From Halobacteriales archaeon QS_4_69_225 (GTDB lineage: Archaea > Halobacteriota > Halobacteria > Halobacteriales > Haloarculaceae), in the NCBI GenBank assembly GCA_003020965.1, contig PXRL01000026.1:1-64000 (forward strand): a stretch of 64,000 nucleotides of DNA, read 5' to 3'. The notes under the pieces were generated by a model. The model was not told where the DNA came from. It made no database searches and saw only the letters and a list, made by a program, of their open reading frames with translations. The translations under genes were made by a program, and so were the position numbers. Shown in pieces: positions 16,401 to 25,432 of the stretch. Within the stretch, counting starts at the first letter, position 1; every line of letters begins with the position of its first letter.

Positions 16401-17659
16401 CAGTCACCGGCAATAGGCTGGTGACTCTCGCCGTTCAGTGTCCCACCAGTTATACGCACGTTTACTGGTGCGTCTCCGCTCCCCGACGTGGGCGAGGACC
16501 GGAGTCTGTGTGTCCGTTTCCGAACGTACCGCGTCCCGATATTCTTCGCAGCGTTGTAATCCGCGTTCACTTCGTACCCACACTTCTGGCAACAGAATTG
16601 TTCTCCGTGACGGTTGTCGTCGTGCGTGAACCCGCAGTCCGTCCGAGAACAGCGTTGGGACGTATGGTTCGGCTCGACTTGTTCCACAGAGACACCCCGT
16701 TCAGGTGCCTTGTAGGAGACATACTCAAACAGGCGTCGGAACGCCCATACGTGGTGCCACTTCGCTTGGGGAAGGCGCTCTCGAATGTCGGTCAAGTCCT
16801 CGAACACGATCATGTCACAGTCATGTTCGACGGCCTCCGTAACGACTTCGTTGGCGACGGTGTGTATGTACTGTTTGCGCCACGCTTCTTCTCGTTTGCC
16901 GAGTCGAAGCAGTGCGTTGTGCGCGGCTTGCGTGCCGCGCTGTTGCATCTCGCCACGTCGCTTCTCGAACTCGCGGCACCAGTGGTCGTAGTCGTCTCCC
17001 TGCCAGAAGCGCCCGGTGGAGGAGACGGCGAGACTGCTAACGCCGAGGTCGATACCGAGGACTGTTTGGTGCTCAGTATCTTCCGAAACCTCTGCGTCCT
17101 CACCGTCTTCTCCTTTGGAGTCGTACTTCCGAGTGGTGATATGGAAGTAGAACTCGTCGTCCACTGCGTCGTACTGGAGCGTGCTTGCACGGAACTCGAA
17201 CTCCTCTGACAGCACGTACTGTTCGTATGGTGTGGGGCTGTCCGAGGGAAGTTCAAAGCCACACTCGACACGTCCGTTGACCGTCGAGAGCGAAACTTTG
17301 TTCCGGTAGAACGTCGCGCTCCGCTTGTCGTAGAGCATGCTCCACGACGTGAACTCCGGTTGGCTCACTCGCTTTCCGTTTTTCCATCGTTCGACGCATC
17401 CGTTGACGGCTTGGACGCCGCGTCGGATGGCCTCTTGGACGAGGTTCGCGGTAAGGTCGGTTTCGTCGCGGAGTTCGTCGTAGAGCGCGTCTCGTGCGGT
17501 TGTGTTGGCCGTCACGCATTTGATATAGGAGTCGTCGGACCAACAGAACTCGGCGGCGCGGTTGGCGCAGTGAAGGAATTGTCGGGCAGATTCGTGGAGG
17601 TCGTCGCGGCGCTCGTCGGGGACGACGAGTTTGACAGGTGCGGTACGCCGGACCTCCAT
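16400..17659 (-). CDS. tnpB: TnpB RNA-guided endonuclease of an IS1341-type (IS200/IS605 family) element
   Basis: A 419-residue protein with an apparently intact RuvC nuclease: Asp204 in LGIDLGVSSL, Glu287 in VFEDLT and Asp367 in NADYNAAKNI. The zinc ribbon between them carries Cys337, Cys342, Cys357 and Cys360 (SQRCSRTDCGF and QKCGYEV). TnpB nicks or cuts DNA under guidance of an RNA from the element's right end. No tnpA (Y1 transposase) is next to it, so this is a tnpB-only unit. GC is lower than that of the flanking housekeeping genes. The start at 17659 follows an AT-rich leader and is the natural one. Confidence 0.95.
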   Translation of the reverse strand: MEVRRTAPVKLVVPDERRDDLHESARQFLHCANRAAEFCWSDDSYIKCVTANTTARDALYDELRDETDLTANLVQEAIRRGVQAVNGCVERWKNGKRVSQPEFTSWSMLYDKRSATFYRNKVSLSTVNGRVECGFELPSDSPTPYEQYVLSEEFEFRASTLQYDAVDDEFYFHITTRKYDSKGEDGEDAEVSEDTEHQTVLGIDLGVSSLAVSSTGRFWQGDDYDHWCREFEKRRGEMQQRGTQAAHNALLRLGKREEAWRKQYIHTVANEVVTEAVEHDCDMIVFEDLTDIRERLPQAKWHHVWAFRRLFEYVSYKAPERGVSVEQVEPNHTSQRCSRTDCGFTHDDNRHGEQFCCQKCGYEVNADYNAAKNIGTRYVRKRTHRLRSSPTSGSGDAPVNVRITGGTLNGESHQPIAGD

Positions 17660-18124
17660 ATTTCAGATGTATGATTGACAGTTCTTAAACGCTCGGGAGT
17701 TGGGTTGATCGAAGTGTGCCGGTTGTGTCGTACTATGTCGGGTTCCTCTCCGGCCTACTCGCTCACTACGTTCGCTGCTTGAGGCCGGGGGCTCCACCTC
17801 GAAAATGCTGAGTGCCGGAAGCCCTGTCTTCATCTCCGATGTTCGATCCGACCGAGGACGTGTCGCGCGACTCGGTGGCCGTCTCGGAACGGGACTCTCG
17901 GCAGTTTCCGTCACCGCCGGGGTCTGCGCTTTAGCACAGGTTTTCATCTTCAGATCGTCGTAGCTTTCGGATTCGATACCGACTGTATCGAGCCATCATC
18001 GACCGTCTCTATCGTCGGTAGCATTTCCTTCGACGTTCGCCGCGAGTCCCTTCAGGTCCTCTATACTGCTATTTGGAGCGAGCGAAAGCTGCCGGTCGAG
18101 AAGCCAGTCTATTCGCTGGGGTGA
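17660..18124. other. intergenic region with a second TnpB-type end and decayed coding sequence
   Basis: At 17750-17788 the stem CCGGCCT/AGGCCGG, preceded on the minus strand by GGAGCCCCCGGCCTCAAG, resembles another TnpB right-end structure pointing the same way as tnpB. Between about 17945 and 18110 the minus strand reads RIDWLLDRQLSLAPN and EDLKGLAANVEGNATD and is then broken by a stop. It looks like a scrap of an unidentified gene. No intact reading frame is supported. Confidence 0.4.
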
Positions 18125-19052
18125 TCAATCATCGGCGGGCCACGAGTCGACCTGTGTCTGCGTCGGCTCCCGCCGCTGGGCGTGCCACCGTCGAAGGCGA
18201 CGCACCTCGTACCGGAGGGTCTGACGCTCGACGAGGCCGAATCCGGCGACAACTACCAAGAATCCCAGGACCGTCACCGCGGAGAGACCGGCGCCAAGCA
18301 CCAGCCAGCCAGTCAGCGCGGCGGCAATCGGCACCACGTAAGCCACGAGGTTCGCCCGAACCGAGCCGAGTCGTTCGAGTAAGTCGAATCGAATAGCGTA
18401 TGCCACTGCCGTCGCCGGAATGCCGACCACCAACAGGCTCGTGACCGCACGCGGGCCGATCTCAGTGACACTCGCCTGTGGTTCACCACTGAGGAGGCTC
18501 AGACCGTGGAGCAGGGCCGCACCGACTGCCATCGCCCATGCAGTCAGCGGGAGATACCCGATCCGTGGCCGCACCCGTTCGAGCAGAACGCTGCCGGCTG
18601 CAACGGCTGTAGCTGCCCCGAGGACGAGCACCTGACCGACGGTGCCCCCGCTCGCGAGCGCGCTCGGCGACGGCTGGACGATGATTACGATGCCAGCTAA
18701 GGCGACGCTGATTCCGACTGCACCGATCTTGGAGAGTCGGTCGCCGAGCGCCCACCACGCGAAAACCGGGGCGAGAGTTCAGCGCGATGAGGAACACTCC
18801 CGCGATTCCGATACCAAGGAGGTCACCTCGCGTCCGGGGCACCCACTTCGACCGAGACCGGGTCGCAACGACGTAGCTGGCCAACACCGCGGCACCGATG
18901 TCGAATCGGAGCCCGGCGAACAGGAGCGGCGGCAGTTCTCGCAACCCCGTCTTGATCGCGACGAACGAACTACCGAACAAGGTGGCTAACAGCACGAACA
19001 ATCCAGCGTTACGATAGCGGGTGGGCAGGGACAGTTGCATCGCTCGTATCAT
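18125..19052 (-). pseudogene. EamA/DMT-superfamily transporter, broken by internal deletion and frameshift
   Basis: The N-terminal part (LFVLLATLFGSSFVAIKTG to GVFLIALN) and the C-terminal part (LAPVFAWWALGDRLSKIG to QPSPSALASGG and onward) are two halves of one drug/metabolite transporter. They lie in different frames. At about 18776-18782 the frame jumps directly from ...LIALN to (T)LAPVFAWW. Relatives have roughly 20-25 more residues there, the helix with the GQQ(Y) region, so about 65-75 nt are missing and the frame is lost. The start may be ATG 19052 or 19040. As sequenced it cannot make the full ten-helix permease. Confidence 0.85.
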
Positions 19053-19562
19053 AATTCGTTCACTTCCTGTCGGCAGCACCAGTCTCTTGCGGGCGTTCTT
19101 CTCATACTGTATCATAATGGCCAGAAACGCAAGAGGGCTTCGCGAGAAGCTGTCTCACGTATCGGTGTACCACGACCCACGATCGCACGTTCCCCCGCGA
19201 ACGTCATGCTAAATTATGTCACAAATAGTATACTCATCGAATTCGAAGTACTTCAATGAGAACTGGTCCATTGGTCCGTTGATCGAACGTGGAAACTCCT
19301 ACCGATTCTAATGGATGTTCTGAACGGTGTGAAGGATATCAATTCTTCACGATCAAGGTCGGGGGACCCCCCAACAGTTCCTTGAGGCTCTCGTCGTGTT
19401 CCCGAACTGCCGCACCCAGGGTGAACACCCCGACCCGTGTCCCTTCGATCCGGGGCCGTCCGTGGAGGACGTCGGGTGTCTTCACGATTCACACGACAGT
19501 GCTCGTATGTCTATGATTAGACGGAGCGATAAAATAAGCATTCAGTCGACGTAGTGAGCGTC
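19053..19562. other. AT-rich intergenic region, no gene seen
   Basis: This stretch is relatively AT-rich. It holds the likely promoter of the broken EamA gene and several short frames in all directions with no recognisable motif. AT-rich tracts at 19205-19260 and 19515-19550 suggest foreign or decayed DNA. Confidence 0.4.
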
Positions 19563-19859
19563 TCACCCGCGGGGTTCGTATCGATATGGGAATTTCTTGA
19601 CCGACACTCCCCGTGGGAGATGTCGATCGTTGGTCAAGAAGGAGCGGTCGCCGGGACGACTCTGCTCGGTCTCGAAGACGTCCTCGGGATCGTAGCCGTC
19701 GACCACGTCGGCGAGCAGCCCGTCGCAACGAAGATCGCGCGCGGTGACGAGGTCGGGCAGCAAATCGACGAGTTCCAGGTATCGAGCGGAAAATCGCGGA
19801 AATGTACCGGCAGGTCGAGACGGCGGCCGCGCTGGTGTGTCCGTCTGCAGCGGGCGCAC
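19563..19859 (-). pseudogene. possible remnant of a PIN-domain-like or unknown protein
   Basis: The frame ending at 19563 gives LVDLLPDLVTARDLRCDG, DPEDVFETEQSRPGDRS and FLTNDRHLPRGVSVKKF. The last part resembles the closing strand of PIN-domain ribonucleases, but the upstream acidic residues expected for PIN are not recognisable and the N-terminal 20 residues look like noise. It may be the 3' part of a decayed gene. The adjoining 19860-20139 interval has no convincing gene. The function call is weak. Confidence 0.25.
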
Positions 19860-20139
19860 GAGGGCACGAACACCGCCGTCTCGGCTTCGGACGTCGACGG
19901 CAAAGCTCCACTACTCGCAGACATCCGAGGATGTCGGCAGCGAGGCCGTTCAAATCGTTGGTGCCCGAGCGTACCGGCAGGGCCGCCCATCGGAACACCT
20001 GTACCGGTTCGCACGGAGCAGGCGCGTCGCCGCAGGGACCGACGAGATGCAACTGAACACTATTGCCCGCGCACCGAAATCGGATGGGCTCCCGGCCGTT
20101 TCAGAGCGGTAGGTGGCCGTCTCGCCGGGGTTCGCTCGC

Positions 20140-20928
20140 TCAGTCGTCGTGTGAACGCTCGAACTGCGGCTTTCGACCCTCGTTGAACGCCGCCACGGCC
20201 TCTTTGTGTTCGTCGTCGACGACACAGTCCCACTGGTAGGTAGCGGCCTTTCGGCAGTAGTCGTCGAAGCTCTGCTGGGGGTCGATTAGCCGGTTCGTGT
20301 GCTGGACCGCCGTCGCGGGTTTATTTCGGATCTCCGCCGCGAGGTCACCTGCGGCCGTTAGCGCGTCCGGGGCCTGTTCGACCGCGAGACCGATATCGAC
20401 CGCGTCCTCGGGCGTGATATCGCGACCGGTCAAGAGGTACTCCCGAGCCTTCGACTCACCGACGAGACGCGGGAGGAGCCACGCGCCTCCGTCGCCCGGC
20501 ACGAGGCCGACGTTCACGAACCCCTCACGCATGACGGCGTCCTCGCCGATGACACGGAGGTCGCAGGCCAGCGCGAAGTCACAGCCCGCGCCGATAGCGG
20601 GGCCGTTGACGGCCGCGATAGAGGGCGTCGCCATCGTTCGGAGATTCCAGACGAACTGCTGGATGAGCCAGAGAAAAGCCCCGTACTCCTCGGGCGATTG
20701 CCGGTCCCAGTCAGGCATTTGGGTGGTGTCCGCTCCCGAGCAGAAGCCCTTCCCAGCGCCGGTCAGTACGAGTGCGTAGACGTCAGTATCGGCCTCGGCC
20801 GTTCGTGCCGCGTCGTTGAGTTCGAGCACGGTGTTGCGGGTAAACGCGTTGTACACGTCCGGTCGTTCGATGGTGACAGTAGCGATACCGTCAGTTACGG
20901 CGAGACTGATATCGTCGTACGTCTCCAT
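20140..20928 (-). CDS. enoyl-CoA hydratase/isomerase family protein
   Basis: A 262-residue crotonase-fold enzyme from ATG 20928. A TATA-like TTATATG about 25 bp upstream supports this leaderless start over the ATG at 20970. The acyl-CoA oxyanion-hole segments are GAGKGFCSGADT and AAVNGPAIGAGCDFALACD. The region around the second catalytic Glu reads GLVPGDGGAWLLPRLVG; the usual position has Asp here, as in some isomerases and hydrolases. The family hydrates or rearranges CoA thioesters. Divergent to a CoA-transferase and next to a TRAP system, it is probably part of a carboxylic-acid uptake and activation locus. Confidence 0.88.
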   Translation of the reverse strand: METYDDISLAVTDGIATVTIERPDVYNAFTRNTVLELNDAARTAEADTDVYALVLTGAGKGFCSGADTTQMPDWDRQSPEEYGAFLWLIQQFVWNLRTMATPSIAAVNGPAIGAGCDFALACDLRVIGEDAVMREGFVNVGLVPGDGGAWLLPRLVGESKAREYLLTGRDITPEDAVDIGLAVEQAPDALTAAGDLAAEIRNKPATAVQHTNRLIDPQQSFDDYCRKAATYQWDCVVDDEHKEAVAAFNEGRKPQFERSHDD

Positions 20929-21195
20929 GCCCCACGCATCGCTTTTGCCGCATATAACTGGCCGGTCCACCGGCCGGAAGCCACCCGACGATTTATTATC
21001 TCAGCCGTGGCCGGTTCGGTAGCAAACGATGTCTCAGTCTCGAACGCGCGGCGAACCCGCTGCGTTCGCTCTACACGGAGGTTACTCACCGACGATGTCG
21101 TCCGTCATCGACGCCGTGACCGGTATCTCAGACATCCGCCGTCGCATCGCTTACATAGACCACCTGTTTCACCGACCCGTCCGGGGTGACGAGCC

Positions 21196-22674
21196 GTGAG
21201 TCATCACTCGGTACCGGCTGATACACCGCTTGAATCCCGGCTGCACGGCGATCTTCCGCTCACCGCCGCCGCCCCGGCAGCGACGGCTATCTCCGCTGAC
21301 GCAACGGTGCTGACCAGCGGATTCGGCAGCGTCGGCTACCCGAAGGCAGTCCCGCTCGCGCTGGCCGAAGACGACCGTGATCTCGGGCTTACCCTCGTCC
21401 ACAGCGGAAACGTCGGCGAGGAAATTGACGTCGAACTCGTCGGCTCCGGTGCCGTCGACCGGCGCTTTTCGTATCAGTCTTCCTCAGTTGCCCGAGCCGC
21501 GACTGATCGGCGCGAAATCGCGTTCAGCGACCGAAACGCCTCGGCTATCGGCGATGAGGTGCAGTACGGTCGGCTGGCTGACCCCGACGTCGCCGTCGTC
21601 GAGGCCGTGGCCGTCGGCGAAGACTGGTTCGTCCCGTCGACGTCGGTCGGACAGGTCCCGGCGTTCGTCGAGGCCGCTGACACTCTCCTCATCGAACTCA
21701 ACCGCACGCAACCGCTCGAACTGCAGGCGCTTCACGACATCTACCGCCTCGAAAAGCCACCGAACAGAGGCCCGGTACCGCTCTCTGACCCGGGCGAACG
21801 GATCGGCGCGAGCTACGTCAGCTTCGACCCGGAGAAACTCGTCGGCGTCATCGAGACGGACACCTCCGACTCGACGTACACGTTTCGAGACCCGACCGGG
21901 GACGACCTCGCCATCGCAGCTAATCTCGGGTCGTTTCTCGCCACGGAGATGGAACGTTCCCCGGCGTTCGAGAACGCGGCCCACCTCCAGTTCGGCGTCG
22001 GATCACTCGGCAACGCCCTGATGGGTGAGCTGAAAGAGCTGGATTTTGGCGGCCGGGAGGTAGTGTACTTCGGCGAACTCATCCAGGACGGCCTCTTGGA
22101 CATGCTCGACGCCGGCGGCCTCGAATGTGCGAGCGCGACCTCGATGGCGCTGACTGCTGACGGACAGGAACGTCTCTTTGCCGATATCGAACGGTACGCC
22201 GAGGACATCGTCCTCCGCCCCACCGATATCACCAACCACCCGGGGCTCATCGAACAGTTCGGCGTCATCGGCGTCAACAGTGCTATCGAGTTCGACATCT
22301 ACGGCAACGTCAACTCCACGCACGTCGGCGGCAAGCGGATGATAAACGGCGTCGGCGGGTCGGCTGATTTCAATCGCAACGCGTTAGTCACTGTCTGTGC
22401 GCTCCCTTCGAGCCTGGACGACGGGGACATCTCTCGGGTGGTTCCGATGACGTTTCACGTCGACCATACCGAACACGACATCGATGTATTCGTTACCGAA
22501 CAGGGTGTGGCCGACGTGCGCGGCTGCTCACCGACCGAACGCGCGGAGCGAATCATCGAGCATTGCGCACATCCCGATTTCACGCCCGAGTTACGCGAGT
22601 ATCTCGAGGACGTGAAACGACAGGACGCCCACATTCCACACGATATCGAGCGGGCGGCTCGGTGGCAGGACTGA
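21196..22674 (+). CDS. acetyl-CoA hydrolase/CoA-transferase family protein
   Basis: A 492-residue class I CoA-transferase of the Ach1/Cat1/4-hydroxybutyrate CoA-transferase group, starting at GTG 21196. The two-domain pattern is present. The C-terminal domain includes FGVGSLGNALMGEL, a candidate catalytic Glu in VVYFGELIQDG, GNVNSTHVGGKRMINGVGGS and FVTEQGVADVRGCSPTERA. The family moves CoA between short carboxylic acids or hydrolyses acyl-CoA. With the enoyl-CoA hydratase upstream and the TAXI-TRAP genes downstream it suggests import and activation of an organic acid. The exact acid is unknown. Confidence 0.88.
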   Translation: MSHHSVPADTPLESRLHGDLPLTAAAPAATAISADATVLTSGFGSVGYPKAVPLALAEDDRDLGLTLVHSGNVGEEIDVELVGSGAVDRRFSYQSSSVARAATDRREIAFSDRNASAIGDEVQYGRLADPDVAVVEAVAVGEDWFVPSTSVGQVPAFVEAADTLLIELNRTQPLELQALHDIYRLEKPPNRGPVPLSDPGERIGASYVSFDPEKLVGVIETDTSDSTYTFRDPTGDDLAIAANLGSFLATEMERSPAFENAAHLQFGVGSLGNALMGELKELDFGGREVVYFGELIQDGLLDMLDAGGLECASATSMALTADGQERLFADIERYAEDIVLRPTDITNHPGLIEQFGVIGVNSAIEFDIYGNVNSTHVGGKRMINGVGGSADFNRNALVTVCALPSSLDDGDISRVVPMTFHVDHTEHDIDVFVTEQGVADVRGCSPTERAERIIEHCAHPDFTPELREYLEDVKRQDAHIPHDIERAARWQD

Positions 22675-22694
22675 CACCGCCGGCACTGCCCCTC

Positions 22695-22934
22695 TCAGGA
22701 CCCGCCCAGTAGATACAGATACAGCCACAGGACGTAGCCGACGATGAGCATCGCGGCGGTCAGTATCTCAAACACCGCGACGTACCGCTCGCCGTGGGTT
22801 TCTCTGAACGCCTGGAACCGCTCGATGCGCCGCCAGATGGGCATGAGCGGCTCCGGGATGATCTCGCCGAGGCCGCCGGCCTTCTCCATCGAACTCTCGG
22901 CTACTTCCTCGGGAGGGATGTCGCTCGCGCTCAT
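22695..22934 (-). CDS. small single-pass membrane protein next to TRAP genes
   Basis: A 79-residue protein with an acidic N-terminus (MSASDIPPEEVAESSMEK), a basic-amphipathic middle and one C-terminal transmembrane helix (LTAAMLIVGYVLWLYLYLLGG). A strong Shine-Dalgarno GGAGG sits about 8 bases before ATG 22934, unusual among the leaderless genes here and a sign that it was translated from a longer transcript. It lies downstream of the TRAP permease on the same strand, now separated by about 570 bp of mobile-element debris. It may be an accessory subunit of that transporter. No named family recognised. Confidence 0.6.
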   Translation of the reverse strand: MSASDIPPEEVAESSMEKAGGLGEIIPEPLMPIWRRIERFQAFRETHGERYVAVFEILTAAMLIVGYVLWLYLYLLGGS

Positions 22935-22949
22935 CTTTCCTCCGAGGCG

Positions 22950-23504
22950 GAAACCCCGCCGTTCACGGCGTTGACGAGACGCGGAGCGTCTCGTTCGCCC
23001 ACCAGAAATCGGAGATTTCTGGGGACGGGGAGGAAGCCGACGCGGCACTGTGCAACTGCCGGAACCGGCGGGGCTGGTTTCCCTGCCGGTGCGTAACTAT
23101 TAGGTAGCATGATATCGTATTCTGTAATACAGTCCACGGCCTCCAGAATGGACGCCGTGGACGGGCCGCAGTAACCCGGCCCCGAAGTCGGGAGCCGCGG
23201 ACGGATGCCGCTCCCATCGGTGACAGGAGGGACGTTCCGAACCTGCCCGTCGAGGCAGGGTACATCCGGTACTGCACCGCCACACGGCGGGTGAGAAATC
23301 CCCTGCTCACTCCCGAAGTGACGCGCCTGAGGCTCACCGCCAATTGAAGTGGTGTGAGCCAGCCCCCCAACCGCTCCACGGTGGAGTAGGGGGAGTCGCC
23401 TCACCATGGGACCGTGGCTGGTCGTGCAACCCGCGTCCGCCGTTCCAAGGTCGGTGTGGAAACCCATCATGGGTGAAAGCCCCGCCCTTCAGGGCGGGCG
23501 TAGG
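22950..23504. mobile_element. non-coding remnant of IS200/IS605 (TnpB-type) element(s) with two outward-facing ends
   Basis: No protein is supported. On the minus strand 22955-23040 reads CTTCCTCCCCGTCCCCAG, then hairpins CCAGAAATC/GATTTCTGG and GAGACG/CGTCTC, then GAACGGCGGGG. On the plus strand 23470-23500 reads GAAAGCCCCGCCCTTCAGGG plus CGGGCGTAGG. Both resemble the TnpB right end at 16268-16400 and point out of the interval. The stretch between has many stops in all frames. It is probably a deletion derivative or two collided remnants, and it splits the TRAP operon. Confidence 0.5.
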
Positions 23505-25372
23505 TTACTGACTTGCCCCCCTGCGAAACGGCAGTCGGAGATCACGCATCAGCACCTTCTCGGCGAAGAACACCCCGATGAACGTCGCGATTCCGGCGAT
23601 TTTCACCACGGTGCTCGGGTACACCATCACGACGACACCCAGCGCGGTCAACAGGCTACGAACGCCGATGACCCGCCCTGGCCGCATCTGGAACGGGTAG
23701 TTCAGTCCGTACGTCATCGTCACCGCACCGAGTAGCACTAGCAACCCGACACTGAGCGTTCCGACCCCGACAGATATCGCGATCAGCCCCGGGTTGTAGA
23801 CGAACGCGACCGGGAGGACGAACAACGGCGCAGCGATTTTGATCGCCGCCCCACACGTCTTCCAGAAATTCGCCTCGGCGATGCCCGCTGCGACCACCGC
23901 CGCGGTGGCCACCGGCGGCGTAATACCTGCCAATATGGCCGCGTAGAACATCGTGTAATGTGCCGTGATCTGACTGAGACGCCCCCGGAGATGTTGATCA
24001 ACAGTAGCGCTATCTTCGCCGGAACGCCGGTCGTGCCGAAGATGTTGACGACGCCGCTGATGACGACGAGGATGATCGCGATGGGGGCGAGGATAATCGC
24101 GCCGCGACGGAACCCGTGAACCGTGTTTCGAACCTGTGTCAGAAGCTCCGATCCGGGGCCGGTACTCGTGCTGTCCACCAGTCGTTGAACGGGTGGCATC
24201 AGGACGCCGGTGATAGTCATCGCGACGACGGTGTACAGCGCGGAGGTCATCACGGTGAACTGTGCAACCCCCAGCAGATAAAGGAGGATACCGAACGGAA
24301 TGCCGAAGCGAATCGTCTCGAACAGCTTCTGCTCGTTCGAGAGCGTTTCATCGAAGAACTCCGAGAACTCCATGTCCTGGCTGCTACTATCGGAAATGGC
24401 GGTGTAGTGGACCGCGATGACGATCGAAATGACCAAAATTGCTGCCGGCACGAGGCCGGCTGCGATGATATCGAGATACGGCACGCCGAGATACGACGCC
24501 ATCACGAACGCCGAGGCACCCATGACCGGCGGGAGCACCTGCCCCGACGTCGAGGCGACGGCCTCGATACCGGCCGCGCGGTGCCCCTCCATTCCGCTTT
24601 CTTTCATCGTCGGAATCGTGAACGACCCCGTCATCGCCGCGTTGGCGGTGTACGAGCCGTTGATAGAGCCGATGACGGCGGAGGCGAGCACCGCCGTCTG
24701 TGCGACGCCGGACTCGATGTACTTCGCCGCCACGATGGCGACACGGAGGATCAGGTCGAACGCGCCGTAGGCGAACAACAGGCCGGCGTACAGGAGAAAC
24801 GGCGCGATCCAGGAGGCCGTAATCTGGGTGAGACTCCCGTAGAAGCCGTACAGGTCGGTGACCGTCGCCTGCAACAGTGTGGCCTCGCTCATCCCGGCGT
24901 GACCGAGCACGCCGGGGACGAGATTCCCGTACACCGCGTATACGAATACGGCGCCGACGAGGCCGAGAAAGACATTCCCGAACTCACGCCACGTGAGATA
25001 CATCAGGGAGATGACGACGAGTCGGGCGAGCATGTACTCGTGTTCGAGTGCGAACCCCTGGCGAAGCAGATAGACGTCCTCGAAGTTCAGCGCGAAAAAC
25101 GCGGACGCGGTCATGAGCGCGAGCGACGCCGGAATCAGTATCGCCCCGTCGATCCAATCGCCGTTCTCGACGGCCTTTCGCGTCTCGTCGAGCGCGTACA
25201 CGGTCATGATACCGCCGACGAACATCGTCGCATACCGGACCTGTGAAACGGTCTGAGTGTACGCCCACGAGAGGACGCCGACCCAAAACAGCGTCGCTAC
25301 CACCGTGACCGTAAGATCGAGGCCCCGGAGCAGTCCCGTCAGGCGTCCGGCCGAAGTCGTTTGTGATGTCAT
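23505..25372 (-). pseudogene. TRAP transporter fused permease (TAXI type), broken by internal deletion and frameshift
   Basis: The first 500 residues form a standard multi-helix fused DctQM permease: GSINGSYTANAAMTGSFTIP, VASTSGQVLPPVMGASAF and AILVISIVIAVHYTAI are visible. At about 23965-23985 the frame reading KIALLLINISGG ends in nonsense. The correct continuation (LSQITAHYTMFYAAILAG, ITPPVATAAVV) is in another frame immediately after. Relatives have about 40-45 residues between these points, including an LGMGLPTPAAY-like loop, so that conserved segment is missing and the frame is lost. The carboxy-terminal helices down to 23505 are otherwise intact. The partner binding protein is intact 60 bp upstream. 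Confidence 0.85.
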
Positions 25373-25432
25373 GGAGAGTTTGTCTTAACTACATACCGTG
25401 CCCCGCCGGTGGGGCGGCTCGATTACCGGTCG

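Noticed and set aside
22931-23470. Open frame of 179 codons in the mobile-element remnant
   Set aside because: It lacks motifs, overlaps the RNA-like hairpins, and its composition fits non-coding debris.
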